Shown: one piece after another, positions 7,003 through 16,698 of the stretch | Layout: every line of letters starts with the position of its first letter | Position numbering within the stretch: position 1 is the first letter of the stretch | Source: a bacterium | Lineage (GTDB): Bacteria > Patescibacteriota > Minisyncoccia > Moranbacterales > UBA2206 | Reading direction: 5' to 3' | Length of the DNA: 50,288 bases | Assembly (NCBI GenBank): GCA_021788105.1 | Contig: JAJYKZ010000005.1 | Coordinates: 1 to 50,288, forward strand | Program-made: the position numbers and the translations under genes | The notes under the pieces: generated by a model | Databases searched by the model: none | Seen by the model: only the letters and a program-made list of their open reading frames with translations | What the model was told of the DNA's origin: nothing

Positions 7003-9486
7003 TTAAAGCAGTTTTATTTTTTCTCCCTCAATCTTAACATTAATATTGTTATTCCGCACTTTGCCGTATACGATCATTTCCGCGGCCGGATTCTCAATCA
7101 TCTCTTGGATATTTTTTCGCACGAGGCGCGCCCCTTGGTTGAAGGCCAAGCTTTTTTCTGCGATAAATTTCGCAATATTTTTTTCAAAAGAAAGCCGGAT
7201 GCCGTTTTTGGCGGTCCTTTTGCTTAATTTTTCCAATTCGAGCTGGGCGATTTTCTGAAGTTCTTTTTCTCCCAAGGAATTAAAAACCAAAACGTAGTCC
7301 AGCCGGTTGACGAGTTCCGGCTTCATCTTGCGTTCCAGTTCTTTGATGACGTTGTCTTTTATCCGGTTGAATTTTTCCCGGAGATCATGATTTTCGGATT
7401 CCGATTCGAAGCCGACTTTGGAAGCGTTGGTAAATTCGTCGGTGCCGGTGTTGGAAGTGAGAATGATGATAGTGTTCTTAAAACTGACTTGCGTGCCTTC
7501 GGCATCGGTCAGGATTCCGTCTTCCAGAATTTGGAGAAGAATGTTATAGACATCCGGATGGGCTTTTTCGATTTCGTCGAAAAGAATGACCGAATAGGGA
7601 TTGCGCCGCACTTTTTCCGTCAGATTGCCGCCTTCGCCGTAGCCGATATAGCCGGCCGGGGATCCGATGAGGGAAGAAACGCTGTGGCGTTCCATCAGTT
7701 CGCTCATGTCGATCTTAATGAGCGCTTTGGGATTGCCGAAAAATTCCCGGGCCAAAATTTTGGCGGTCAAAGTTTTTCCGACGCCGGTCGGTCCCAAAAA
7801 CATAAAAGATCCGATCGGCCGGTCGGGATTGTTGATTCCGGATTGCGAACGGAGAAGCGTGCCGGAAAGTTTTTCCATTGCTTCTTTTTGGCCGATAATT
7901 TTGGAATTGAGAATCTTTTGAATATTTTTTACTTTGGCAGTTTTCATTTGGGAAAGTTTTTCCATCGGAATTCCGGAAATTTTAGAAATGGTTTCAATGA
8001 TGTCGGAAGATTTTATTTCTATTTGCCGCTCCTTTTCCGCCGCCAACCGGTCTTGCTGCATCATTTTTATCTTTCCTTCCAATTCTTTTTCCTGCTTTCG
8101 AAGCTCGATGGCTTTTTCATAGTCTTCATCTGAAACCAGCTGTTCCTTTTCGCTGAAAAGATCTGATTTAACTTTTTCAAGCTCCTTTATTTGCTTGAGG
8201 AAGTCGGAAACTTTGAATTGCGATCGGATGTAGGAAGCGGTTTCGTCGATGACGTCGATCGCCTTGTCGGGCAGGAATCGATTCTGGACATATTGAACGG
8301 AAAGTTCCACTGCCAGCGCGACGGCTTCGGGAGAAATGGAGACGTTGTGGTATGATTCGTAACTTTCCTTGATTCCCAAAAGTATTTTTTCAGTTTCTTC
8401 CGGCGTCGGTTCTTTGACCCGGACCGGCTGAAAGCGCCGTTCGAGCGCGGCGTCTTTTTCAATATGTTTTTTAAATTCGGCAAAGGTGGTGGCTCCGATC
8501 AGTTGGATTTCTCCGCGCGCCAAGGCCGGTTTGATTATGTTGGCCAGATCCAGGCTGCCGGCAATATTTCCCGCGCCGACAATATTGTGTATTTCGTCGA
8601 TAAAAAGTATGACGTCTTTGTTTGTTGAAGCCTCTTTGATTATTTCTTTGAGGCGGGATTCGAATTCCCCCCGGAAACTTGTTCCGGCGATCAGTTGGGC
8701 GATATCCAGATTCATAATCCGTTTTCCATAAAGGGAGGCCGGAATATTTCCGGAGTTTATGAGTTTGGCCAGTCCGGAAACCAGCGCGGTCTTTCCGACG
8801 CCCGGATCGCCGATGAGGAGCGGATTGTTCTTGTTCTTTCTTCCCAAGATGTTGATGATTCGATCGATCTCTTTTTCCCGGCCGACAACAATTTCTTTTT
8901 TACTTTCTGTTTCTTCATTGACATTGGTGCAGAATTTATCGATGAAAGGCGTAGATGAAGCGGGACCGCTGTTTTGTTTCCGGGCGATTGTTTCCGGAAG
9001 ATTGAAAAGTTTGGAAATCTGGGAAAGCTGGTTGGGTTCGAAAAGCGATTTGATCGCCCGTTTGGTTTTTTTAATTTCAGCTTTCGAAAGAATTTCGTTG
9101 ATGATTTTGTCATTCGATCCGAGCAGGGAATAGACGAGGTGCTCGGTTCCGACATAGGAATATCCAAAATCTTTGGCAACCGAAAAAGCGGTTACAAAAG
9201 TTTTTTTCAATTCTGCGGAAGGCATCAGAACGGCATCTTTCATTTGCGGAGAATTTTCTTTGAGCAATCTTTTGAAAGTTTCTTTGCTCAGGCCGAAATC
9301 GGCCAGAATGTTTCTTCCGATGCTTCCTTTTTCCGTAAAAACGGCAAACAGCAGGTGGCTGCTTTTTATTTCTCCATAATCAAAATCATGCGCGATTTCC
9401 GTGGCCTTCAAAAGAGCGTTTTTGGCATGATTAGTCAGTTTTTTGCTGGCTTTTTGATAGGAGTCTTTGTCGAATGGTTTTAACAT
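7003..9486 (-). CDS. clpC: ClpC-type AAA+ ATPase, 827 aa
   Basis: Domains in order: Clp_N repeats (about 10-150), first AAA+ module with Walker A GDPGVGKT (about 226-233) and Walker B DVILFIDEIH (about 291-300), a short middle region with a UVR-like helix (DEDYEKAIELRKQEKELEGK, about 453-472), and a second AAA+ module with GPTGVGKT (about 565-572) and SVILFDEIE (about 632-640). The short middle domain fits ClpC rather than ClpB. Such unfoldases feed proteins to ClpP or act in stress repair. No CIRCE element was found upstream. It is divergent from pilM across a 215-bp gap. Confidence 0.92.
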   Translation of the reverse strand: MLKPFDKDSYQKASKKLTNHAKNALLKATEIAHDFDYGEIKSSHLLFAVFTEKGSIGRNILADFGLSKETFKRLLKENSPQMKDAVLMPSAELKKTFVTAFSVAKDFGYSYVGTEHLVYSLLGSNDKIINEILSKAEIKKTKRAIKSLFEPNQLSQISKLFNLPETIARKQNSGPASSTPFIDKFCTNVNEETESKKEIVVGREKEIDRIINILGRKNKNNPLLIGDPGVGKTALVSGLAKLINSGNIPASLYGKRIMNLDIAQLIAGTSFRGEFESRLKEIIKEASTNKDVILFIDEIHNIVGAGNIAGSLDLANIIKPALARGEIQLIGATTFAEFKKHIEKDAALERRFQPVRVKEPTPEETEKILLGIKESYESYHNVSISPEAVALAVELSVQYVQNRFLPDKAIDVIDETASYIRSQFKVSDFLKQIKELEKVKSDLFSEKEQLVSDEDYEKAIELRKQEKELEGKIKMMQQDRLAAEKERQIEIKSSDIIETISKISGIPMEKLSQMKTAKVKNIQKILNSKIIGQKEAMEKLSGTLLRSQSGINNPDRPIGSFMFLGPTGVGKTLTAKILAREFFGNPKALIKIDMSELMERHSVSSLIGSPAGYIGYGEGGNLTEKVRRNPYSVILFDEIEKAHPDVYNILLQILEDGILTDAEGTQVSFKNTIIILTSNTGTDEFTNASKVGFESESENHDLREKFNRIKDNVIKELERKMKPELVNRLDYVLVFNSLGEKELQKIAQLELEKLSKRTAKNGIRLSFEKNIAKFIAEKSLAFNQGARLVRKNIQEMIENPAAEMIVYGKVRNNNINVKIEGEKIKLL

Positions 9487-9636
9487 ATATATCCAATAGT
9501 TTATTTTTAAAAAGAAAGGATGTCAACTTCCGGCGGAGCGTTTCAAACGCAATGTTAATTACTACAGCAGTCTTGGAATTTTATTCATATTTTTTTAATG
9601 TTGCCATTCTTGTAAAAATAACTCATGTGGATAACT

Positions 9637-9672
9637 TTTACAATAGTCATTGTTTTAAAAATATGATATAGT
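9637..9672 (+). promoter_or_regulatory. Candidate promoter of the pilus operon
   Basis: TTTACA (9637-9642) lies 19 bp before TATGAT (9662-9667), and TATAGT overlaps at 9667-9672. It is 30-40 bp upstream of pilM and is the only promoter-like site seen before the operon. Confidence 0.4.
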
Positions 9673-9701
9673 AAAAACGATAGTTTTAAATAAAAACAAA
9701 A

Positions 9702-10796
9702 ATGTTTGGCATTGGAAAAAACAGCTTCCTCGGCATCGATGTGGGAACGTCGACGGTCAAGGCGGTGGAAATAAAAGTAAAGAACAAAAAGCCGGTGCTT
9801 TCCAATTATGCCTGGATTGATCTTGACGCGTTTTCCGGCAAGAAAGAAAAGCTGCCCGATCTGGAAAACATCTGGCCCGCCTATTTGAAAAAATTAATAA
9901 AAGAATCCAAAATAAAAAGCCGCAATGCCTATGTTTCAATTCCGGCTTTCGGAGGCTTGATTACGCTCATCGAATTTCCCGAGATGTCCAAAGGAGAATT
10001 GGACCAGGCGATAAAATTTGAAGCCCACAAATACATCCCGACTTCGCTGGACGATATTGTTTTGAGCTGGGATATTGTGGGGATGAAAGGTGAAACGAAA
10101 CTTCCCGCAGATGGAAATTCTTCCGCCGGAGGGCAGAAAATTCCGCCGGCAAAAAAAGTGCAGGTGCTTTTGGTGGCCGCTCCCAAAACTCGAGTGGTCA
10201 AATCGGAAAAACTGATCAAGGACATCGGACTTGATTTGAAATCCATAGAAATAGAAAGCTTCGCCATGGTCAGATCTTTGGTCGGAAACGACCAGGGAAA
10301 TTTTGTCATTGCCGATATTGGAGCGCGCGTCTGCAACATCGCTTTGGTGGAAAAAGGAATCATAAAAGTCAACCGCAACATAGATGCCGGAGGCAGGGAA
10401 ATTACCAAAACCATAGCGCGCAGTTTTGACATTGATGAAGAAAGGGCTGAAGAGATGAAAATTTCCGGCCGGAACTTTTTGGAAAAAGAAACGAAAATAA
10501 CCTTTCCGTCTCTTGAAAACATCACGGGAGAAATCAAAAGAGTCCTGAGCGCTTACTATAAGAACGACCAGGGCATCCGGGTTGATGGAATAATTTTGTC
10601 CGGCGGAACAGCCAACCTGAAAGGACTGGAAAACTATTTCAGCAACGCGCTGCAAATCAAGACAACAATCGGCAATCCGCTCGGCAGAATCGAATATGAC
10701 AAGAAACTGGATCCGAAACTAGTGTCTTTGCGGCCCAAATTTTCCGTGGCGGTCGGATTGGCGCTCAAAGGGGTTGAAGAATATTTAAAAAAGTAA
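9702..10796 (+). CDS. pilM: Type IV pilus assembly protein PilM
   Basis: An actin-like cytoplasmic ATPase of normal length (364 aa). The N-terminus FLGIDVGTSTVKAVEI is the phosphate-1 motif, and the C-terminal half has DGIILSGGTANLKGLENYF, the adenosine-binding motif. PilM binds the cytoplasmic tail of PilN and links the inner-membrane alignment complex to the assembly motor. It starts the operon pilM-N-O-B-(receiver)-T-C-A-D, and pilN follows after a short hairpin-bearing gap. Confidence 0.95.
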   Translation: MFGIGKNSFLGIDVGTSTVKAVEIKVKNKKPVLSNYAWIDLDAFSGKKEKLPDLENIWPAYLKKLIKESKIKSRNAYVSIPAFGGLITLIEFPEMSKGELDQAIKFEAHKYIPTSLDDIVLSWDIVGMKGETKLPADGNSSAGGQKIPPAKKVQVLLVAAPKTRVVKSEKLIKDIGLDLKSIEIESFAMVRSLVGNDQGNFVIADIGARVCNIALVEKGIIKVNRNIDAGGREITKTIARSFDIDEERAEEMKISGRNFLEKETKITFPSLENITGEIKRVLSAYYKNDQGIRVDGIILSGGTANLKGLENYFSNALQIKTTIGNPLGRIEYDKKLDPKLVSLRPKFSVAVGLALKGVEEYLKK

Positions 10797-10806
10797 TAAT
10801 AATTTT

Positions 10807-10823
10807 GTCCCGCCTAGCGGGAC
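10807..10823 (+). repeat. Short hairpin before pilN
   Basis: GTCCCGC pairs with GCGGGAC around CTA, 10 bp before the pilN start. A near copy lies before pilO. Confidence 0.8.
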
Positions 10824-10832
10824 TGGAAAAAT

Positions 10833-11339
10833 ATGGTCAATATAAATTTAACAACGGCGGACGCCGAAGCGAAAGAAAAAGTCGATTTTGCCAAAAGCAT
10901 TCCGTCATTAATCGTGGTTTTGGTTTTGGTTGTTGTGATTTACGCCGGAATAATGATTTATGAAAAAAACTTGAATAATAATATTCAGAAACTGAATTCC
11001 AATTATGCCAGCCAGGCAAATCAGCTTGAAAAAAGCTCAAAAGATATTATGAATTTTCAAAATCGGCTTATGGCCGCCAAGAGCCTGCTGGCAAAAAAAG
11101 ACGAAATAACAGCCAATCTGGGCGAGCTTGAAAAAGATATGATGCCGGGCGTGTACGTGGAAACCTATCAATATTCTGCGCAGAACGGTTTGGATTTGAC
11201 TTGCATAGCGGATAATTTCGATGACATGGCCAAACAAATCCTGAGTTTCAAAAATTCCGCGAATTATACGGCAACGGTTGGAAAGTCCGATATGAGCAAC
11301 GGCAAAATAGAGTTCAATGTAAATTTAAAAGACAAATAA
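10833..11339 (+). CDS. pilN: PilN-like pilus assembly protein
   Basis: A 168-residue single-pass protein. The cytoplasmic N-terminus contains INLTTADAEAK, close to the INLLP motif by which PilN binds PilM. One transmembrane helix (about 26-46) and a periplasmic coiled coil (NNNIQKLNSNYASQANQLEK) follow, then a small alpha-beta domain. With PilO it forms the alignment subcomplex. Position directly after pilM supports the call more than sequence does. Confidence 0.8.
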   Translation: MVNINLTTADAEAKEKVDFAKSIPSLIVVLVLVVVIYAGIMIYEKNLNNNIQKLNSNYASQANQLEKSSKDIMNFQNRLMAAKSLLAKKDEITANLGELEKDMMPGVYVETYQYSAQNGLDLTCIADNFDDMAKQILSFKNSANYTATVGKSDMSNGKIEFNVNLKDK

Positions 11340-11357
11340 AAAATAATAATTATCCAA

Positions 11358-11372
11358 TCCCGCCAAGCGGGA
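11358..11372 (+). repeat. Short hairpin before pilO
   Basis: TCCCGC pairs with GCGGGA around CAA, 8 bp before the pilO start. It is a near copy of the hairpin before pilN. Confidence 0.8.
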
Positions 11373-11380
11373 CTAAAATT

Positions 11381-12160
11381 ATGAAATTAAAAATTTTATT
11401 GACGCCGATCCTGATAATTGCCATTGCGATTTTCATAATCTGGGGAATCTTTCCCAATGTTATGACGGTGCTGTCGGAGAGAAGCGGCCAGGAGGACATT
11501 CAGAAAAAGGTGGCGGACATGCAGAGCAAGAGTGTGATGGCCGGCAAATTGGCGCAGGAACTTACGGTAAGCGCCGACCAGAAAAATATGCTTGACGAAT
11601 ATCTCCCTGATTCCAAAAAAGAGGAAGAAATTGTAAATAATCTTAATTCCATTGCCAACAATGCCGGAGTTTCCATTTATAATCTTTCTCTCGATCAAGC
11701 TGAAAACGGAAAAACTAACGTGCCGGCCGTCAGCGAGATGCAAAACAGCGATTTGAGCGCATCCCAAAATCAAAGCGGCAAGCCCGTCGACTACAATGTT
11801 GATTATGGAATTATCGGCAGTTATGACAAGATTAAAGCGGTGATCGATAAATTATCCCATCTCAGGAGATTCAATAGCATCGATTCTTTAAAAATTGCCG
11901 AAGCATCCGCCAGTTCGGGCCAGCCTAGCGACAGCGCTCAGGGAAATGCCAGTGCCGCGCCGCAAGATTATCTGCAGGCGGATATTTCTTTGAGCTTTGA
12001 TTATCTTCCTGATTCCGGAGTGGCGAACCTAAGCAATTCTATTTTTTCCAGCGGAAATTTCGACATGTCGATAGTGGACAATATTAAAAACAATACCGAT
12101 GCTAATGCCGCGCAAGTTACCGCGGGAACGGCCGGAAAAGCCAATCCTTTTCTTCCGTAA
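11381..12160 (+). CDS. pilO: PilO-like pilus assembly protein
   Basis: A 259-residue protein with one N-terminal transmembrane helix (about 5-24), a coiled-coil stalk and a ferredoxin-like periplasmic domain. DYNVDYGIIGSYDKIKAVIDKLSHLRRFNSI is typical of PilO and GspM-type partners. The last 80 residues are rich in Ser, Ala and Asn and look disordered. It partners PilN between motor and pilus base. The pilB start follows 13 bp later. Confidence 0.8.
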   Translation: MKLKILLTPILIIAIAIFIIWGIFPNVMTVLSERSGQEDIQKKVADMQSKSVMAGKLAQELTVSADQKNMLDEYLPDSKKEEEIVNNLNSIANNAGVSIYNLSLDQAENGKTNVPAVSEMQNSDLSASQNQSGKPVDYNVDYGIIGSYDKIKAVIDKLSHLRRFNSIDSLKIAEASASSGQPSDSAQGNASAAPQDYLQADISLSFDYLPDSGVANLSNSIFSSGNFDMSIVDNIKNNTDANAAQVTAGTAGKANPFLP

Positions 12161-12172
12161 TTTTATTATTCG

Positions 12173-13837
12173 ATGAATGCAACCGATAAAATCGACAATT
12201 TGACGGAGAGCGAAATTAAAAAAAAGGCCGAGTCTCTCGGCATGGCTTATCTTGAAAAATCTCCCAAGAATATTTCCGGTCCGGTCATAAATACAATTCC
12301 CGAAGAAGTTGCCAAGAAAAACAAGATCGCCGCTTTTGAAAAAACGGGCAACCAGATCAAAATAGCCGCTGTCGATCCGCAAGATATCAACGCTCTGAAT
12401 GTTTTGAGATTCGTCGCCGAAAAAGAAAAGGTTGAGATGGCTGTTTATTTGGTTGGAGAAAAAGTTTTTAATGAAATACTCAGTTTTTACGGCGGTCCGA
12501 CCGAAATGGTGAAGGAGGCGGTGCAGTCTTTCAAGCAGGATCTGGTTTTTAATTCCGATTTGGAAAATAAGGAAGAGGATGAAAAAAAGAAAGAGGAAGT
12601 TTTGAAAGACGCGCCGGTCACGAAGCTGGTCCAGGTAATTATCAGCCACGCGATCGAAGGGCATGCCAGCGACATCCACATCGAGCCGATGGAAAAAGAT
12701 TACCGGGTGCGATTCCGAGTCGATGGAATTCTGCATGTCAGCCTGATTTTGCCCAAAGAGATCGGACCGGTAGTGATTTCAAGAATTAAGATCCTAGCTA
12801 ATTTAAAAATTGATGAAAAAAGAAAACCGCAGGACGGAAGGTTTCGGTTGAGCACCAACAATAAGAATATTGATTTCCGCGTTTCGACTCTGCCGGTTAT
12901 CAACGGAGAAAAAGTGGTAATGAGAATTTTGGATAAGGATGAGGGAATAACGAGTATTGAAACCCTGGGGCTTCTGGGATCGGCATCGGAAAATACGCAA
13001 AGGGCGATCAATGAAACCTATGGAATGATCCTGATGACCGGACCCACCGGTTCGGGAAAATCAACCACGCTTTACGCTCTCCTTAAAATTTTAAATAACG
13101 AAGAAAGAAATATCATCACATTGGAAGATCCGATCGAATACGATATCGAAGGATTGAACCAAAGCCAGATCAAGCCGGAAATCGGCTATACGTTTGCCAA
13201 CGGCCTTCGTACGATTTTGCGCCAAGATCCCAATGTCATTATGGTCGGGGAAATTCGGGACGCTGAAACAGCGGAATTGGCCGTCCACGCCGCGCTAACC
13301 GGACATCTGATGTTTTCCACGCTACATACCAACACGGCAATCGGCGCCATTCCCCGGTTGATCGATATGGGAATCGAACCGTTTCTGATTTCATCTTCGC
13401 TGCGGATGGTTATGGCCCAAAGGCTGGTCAGAAAAATTTGCGAAGACTGCAAGGAAAAAGAGACAGTTCCCGATTCGATCAAAAAGACGATCAAAGAAGA
13501 GCTGCAAAAAATTTCAGCCAAGGAATTGGAAAAATACGGGTTGGATCAGGACGGAGAGATTGATTTTTATCACGGCAGAGGATGCGAAAAATGCAACGGC
13601 ACCGGATTGAAAGGCAGAGTCGCCATTTATGAAGCTGTTCCTATCACTGAAAAGATAAAAACGATAATTACTGAAAAAGACGGTTCCGAGCCGCTGATCA
13701 CCGAAGAACGGAATAGGATGGGACTGCTGACGATGAAACAGGACGGGCTGTTGAAAGCGTTGAAAGGATTTACGACGCTGGAAGAAATCGAGCGGGTTAC
13801 GGGCGGAACGTTCGCTTTAGCCGAGGAAGACGTATAA
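12173..13837 (+). CDS. pilB: Pilus extension ATPase PilB
   Basis: A GspE/PilB secretion ATPase of 554 aa. It has an N-terminal MshEN-like domain (about 1-110), then the RecA-like core with Walker A GPTGSGKSTTLYAL, the Asp box (NIITLEDPIEY), Walker B (IMVGEIRDAETAE) and His box (LMFSTLHTNTA). Two CxxC pairs (CEDC and CEKCNGTG) form the zinc site typical of extension rather than retraction ATPases. It powers pilin polymerisation at the inner membrane. Confidence 0.95.
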   Translation: MNATDKIDNLTESEIKKKAESLGMAYLEKSPKNISGPVINTIPEEVAKKNKIAAFEKTGNQIKIAAVDPQDINALNVLRFVAEKEKVEMAVYLVGEKVFNEILSFYGGPTEMVKEAVQSFKQDLVFNSDLENKEEDEKKKEEVLKDAPVTKLVQVIISHAIEGHASDIHIEPMEKDYRVRFRVDGILHVSLILPKEIGPVVISRIKILANLKIDEKRKPQDGRFRLSTNNKNIDFRVSTLPVINGEKVVMRILDKDEGITSIETLGLLGSASENTQRAINETYGMILMTGPTGSGKSTTLYALLKILNNEERNIITLEDPIEYDIEGLNQSQIKPEIGYTFANGLRTILRQDPNVIMVGEIRDAETAELAVHAALTGHLMFSTLHTNTAIGAIPRLIDMGIEPFLISSSLRMVMAQRLVRKICEDCKEKETVPDSIKKTIKEELQKISAKELEKYGLDQDGEIDFYHGRGCEKCNGTGLKGRVAIYEAVPITEKIKTIITEKDGSEPLITEERNRMGLLTMKQDGLLKALKGFTTLEEIERVTGGTFALAEEDV

Positions 13838-13879
13838 TGAAAATTTCAAATTTCAAAAATTTTTAATTATAATTAAATT

Positions 13880-14260
13880 ATGGACGGAGAAGATAAAAAG
13901 AAAATAATGGTGGTCGAGGATGACATTTTTGTCATGGATATTTACCACACCAAACTGGAGCAGGAAGGCTTTCAGGTGATTGAAGCGGCAAATGGCCTGG
14001 AGGCTTTGAAGAAACTTGAAAAAATAATTCCCGACGTGATGCTTCTGGATATAATCATGCCGTATATGGACGGACTGGAAGCTTTGGAAAAAATAAAAGC
14101 CGACGACCGCTTTAAGGATATTCCCATAATCCTGCTTACCAATCTGAGCCAGAAAGAGGAAGTGACCAAAGGGTTGGGATTGGGAGCCAATGACTATTTG
14201 ATCAAATCGCATTTTACTCCGTCGGAAGTTTTGGAAAAAATTAAAAGTTTTATAAAATAA
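13880..14260 (+). CDS. CheY-like response regulator, receiver only
   Basis: The 126 residues form one receiver domain: acidic pair VVEDD near the N-terminus, phospho-acceptor Asp in DVMLLDIIMPYMDG, conserved Thr in IILLTNLS and Lys in DYLIKSHF. There is no output domain, so it should act by protein contact. Between pilB and pilT it likely controls the pilus motors, as PilG/PilH-type receivers do elsewhere. The cognate kinase is not in the window. Confidence 0.9.
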   Translation: MDGEDKKKIMVVEDDIFVMDIYHTKLEQEGFQVIEAANGLEALKKLEKIIPDVMLLDIIMPYMDGLEALEKIKADDRFKDIPIILLTNLSQKEEVTKGLGLGANDYLIKSHFTPSEVLEKIKSFIK

Positions 14261-14264
14261 ATTT

Positions 14265-15341
14265 ATGCCAACAATGCATCCCGAACAAAGAATAAAAAAT
14301 TTATTGAGACTGGTGGCCCAACAAGGAGCCTCCGATCTTCATTTGACTGTCGGGCGGTTTCCAACGCTTCGGATCGACGGCAAACTGGTGCCGCTGACGC
14401 AAGATTCCATCTTGACTCCGACAGACACCAAATCGATGGGAGACATATTGCTTACGGAAAACAATAAGAAAAAATTGATGGACGACGGGCAGGCGGATTT
14501 TTCCTATAATTTTGAAGACAAGGCCCGTTTCAGAGTCAATGCTTTTTTTCAGCAGGGCTATTTGGGAATCGCTTGCCGGCTGATTCCCCGGGAGATTAAA
14601 AATTTGCAGCAGTTGAATGTTCCGGATTCGCTGTATGATTTCACCAAAGTTTCCCAAGGCCTGGTTTTGATAGTCGGACCGGTCGGCCACGGAAAATCAA
14701 CGACTTTGGCGGCGCTGATCAATGAAATCAACCATAAGCAGGAAAAAAATATTATAACCATCGAGGATCCGATTGAATATATTTATGAACAGGACAGAAG
14801 CATAATTTCGCAAAGGGAAGTGCATCAGGATGCCAAATCTTTCAACTCGGCTCTCACGGCGGTTTTCCGCGAAGACGCCAATGTGGTGCTCATCGGAGAA
14901 ATGCGCGATCTGGAAACTATCAGTGCGGCGCTCACGGCGGCGGAAACGGGACATTTGATTTTTGCGACTCTCCATACCAACGATGCGGCGCAGACGGTCG
15001 ACAGAATCATAGATGTTTTTCCGGTCTATCAACAAAACCAAGTCAGGGCGCAGCTCGCCAATACATTGCTGGGAGTGATTTCCCAAAGATTGGTTCCGAA
15101 GATCGACGGCGGAAGAATTCCGGCGGTGGAAATAATGCTGAAAAACCACGCGGTGGAAAATCTGATCCGGGAAAGCAAAACCTATCAGATCGATAACATC
15201 ATTGAAACTAGCCTGGATCAAGGCATGATAACCATCGACCGATCGCTGGCCAGCCTGGTTCGGCGCGGCATAGTGACAATTGAGAGCGCCCGGATGTACG
15301 CCAGGGATGTTAAGAATTTCGAAACGCTGCTAAAGAATTAA
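14265..15341 (+). CDS. pilT: Pilus retraction ATPase PilT
   Basis: A 358-residue hexameric motor ATPase. It begins with ASDLHLTVGRFPTLRIDGKL, has Walker A GPVGHGKSTT, Walker B VVLIGEMRDLETISAAL, His box LIFATLHTNDAAQTVDRIID, and AVENLIRESKTYQIDN near the C-terminus, a variant of the AIRNLIRE signature required for retraction. It depolymerises pili and so drives twitching and DNA uptake. It follows the receiver gene by 4 bp. Confidence 0.95.
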   Translation: MPTMHPEQRIKNLLRLVAQQGASDLHLTVGRFPTLRIDGKLVPLTQDSILTPTDTKSMGDILLTENNKKKLMDDGQADFSYNFEDKARFRVNAFFQQGYLGIACRLIPREIKNLQQLNVPDSLYDFTKVSQGLVLIVGPVGHGKSTTLAALINEINHKQEKNIITIEDPIEYIYEQDRSIISQREVHQDAKSFNSALTAVFREDANVVLIGEMRDLETISAALTAAETGHLIFATLHTNDAAQTVDRIIDVFPVYQQNQVRAQLANTLLGVISQRLVPKIDGGRIPAVEIMLKNHAVENLIRESKTYQIDNIIETSLDQGMITIDRSLASLVRRGIVTIESARMYARDVKNFETLLKN

Positions 15342-15355
15342 TTTAAAATAAAAAT

Positions 15356-16567
15356 ATGAAATTTATTTTTAAGGCCAAAAATAACGCGGGAGAGTTGAAG
15401 GAAGGAACGATTGATGCGGCTGACAACGGAGCTGCCGCGGAAGTTTTGCAAAAAAACAATCTTTTTCCGATCAGCATCCGGCAGGAAAAAAGCAAAGGAT
15501 CATTAACCAAAACTTTTCTTAAATATTTCGACAATGTTGATAACAAGGAATTAATGGTCTTTTTCCGCCAGCTGGCGATTTTGATCGAAGCCAAAGTGCC
15601 GATCGTTTCCGCCCTCACCGCCATCAAAGATCAGACCGGCAACAAATATTTCCAGAAAGTGATCGAAGAAATGATTAACGATATCCAGGACGGATCTTCT
15701 CTTTCCGATGCGCTCAGCAAGCACCGGGATATTTTTTCCAATCTTTCCATCAACATTATCAAGGCTGGTGAAGTTTCCGGAAATTTAAAATCATCGACGG
15801 AATATGTGGCTGACAATATTGAGAAAAATTACAAGCTGGCCAGCAGCATAAAATCCGCCGTGATGTATCCGGCAGTCATTTTGATAATTTTTTTCATTAT
15901 TGCTTTCATCGTTATTTCATTTGTCGTGCCGAGGCTTACGGAAATGATCCAGTCGATCGCCGGAGCAAACATTCCATGGTACACTGCATTTATAATCGGA
16001 CTTTCCGGCTTTATGTCCAAATATTGGTGGGTGGTGCTGGTTGTGATCCTGGCGATTGTCGGCTGGATTCTTTATTACATAAAGACGGAAGAAGGAAAAA
16101 AAGAGTGGGATCAAATAAAGATAAAATTGCCGATCATAGGGCAAGTCTATCAGTATGTCTATATTGCCCGGTTTGCCGACAATCTGGCAGTGCTTTTGGC
16201 GGGAGGAATCCCGATCATTCGCGCGCTGACCTTGGTCGGATCGGTCATAAACAATTCCGTCTATGAAGCGATTTTTGTCAAAGCGGCCGATGAAGTGAAG
16301 ATCGGTGGAAATATGAGCACTGTTTTTAAAAAATCTCCCTACATTCCGTCGATTGTTTCCCAAATGGTAAAAATCGGAGAGGAATCCGGACAGATTGATT
16401 TGGTGTTGACGCACATCGCCAGATTCTATCAGCAGGAAACGGATGAAATGACCAAAAATTTGTCCGTGCTTCTGGAGCCGATTTTAATAGTAATTATAGG
16501 CGTGGCGGTCGGCTTTCTGGCATTCTCGATCATTATGCCGATTTACAATATTGCCGGACAGTTGTAA
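15356..16567 (+). CDS. pilC: Pilus inner-membrane platform protein PilC
   Basis: A 403-residue GspF/PilC protein with an N-terminal soluble part (FIFKAKNNAGELKEGTIDA), two T2SSF helical-bundle domains (about 70-190 and 275-395) and three transmembrane helices. Motifs FFRQLAILIEAKVPIVSAL and FADNLAVLLAGGIPIIRAL repeat at the start of each domain. It forms the membrane platform turned by PilB and PilT. The downstream inverted repeat separates it from pilA. Confidence 0.95.
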   Translation: MKFIFKAKNNAGELKEGTIDAADNGAAAEVLQKNNLFPISIRQEKSKGSLTKTFLKYFDNVDNKELMVFFRQLAILIEAKVPIVSALTAIKDQTGNKYFQKVIEEMINDIQDGSSLSDALSKHRDIFSNLSINIIKAGEVSGNLKSSTEYVADNIEKNYKLASSIKSAVMYPAVILIIFFIIAFIVISFVVPRLTEMIQSIAGANIPWYTAFIIGLSGFMSKYWWVVLVVILAIVGWILYYIKTEEGKKEWDQIKIKLPIIGQVYQYVYIARFADNLAVLLAGGIPIIRALTLVGSVINNSVYEAIFVKAADEVKIGGNMSTVFKKSPYIPSIVSQMVKIGEESGQIDLVLTHIARFYQQETDEMTKNLSVLLEPILIVIIGVAVGFLAFSIIMPIYNIAGQL

Positions 16568-16571
16568 TTCA

Positions 16572-16656
16572 GAACCACTGATTAACACTGATTAACTGAT
16601 TGCACATGATTAAATCTCAGTGAAATCTCGTGTGATCATGTGCTAATCAGTGGTTC
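16572..16656 (+). repeat. Long interrupted inverted repeat between pilC and pilA
   Basis: GAACCACTGATTA (16572-16584) pairs with 16644-16656, and GCACATGAT (16602-16610) pairs with 16635-16643. The two right arms are contiguous, so the RNA would fold into one 22-bp stem with a 17-nt bulge on the left. No T run follows, so it is more likely a processing or stability element than a terminator. Confidence 0.75.
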
Positions 16657-16698
16657 AGATAAAAGGTAAAAAATAAAATAGAAAGGCAGGTGAAAAAA

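Noticed and set aside
7387..8133. 248-codon open frame antisense to clpC
   Set aside because: A shadow of the biased codon use in clpC; no start signal and no domain pattern.
9487..9701. CIRCE-type heat-shock operator before clpC
   Set aside because: TTAGCACTC-N9-GAGTGCTAA or a near form was not found.
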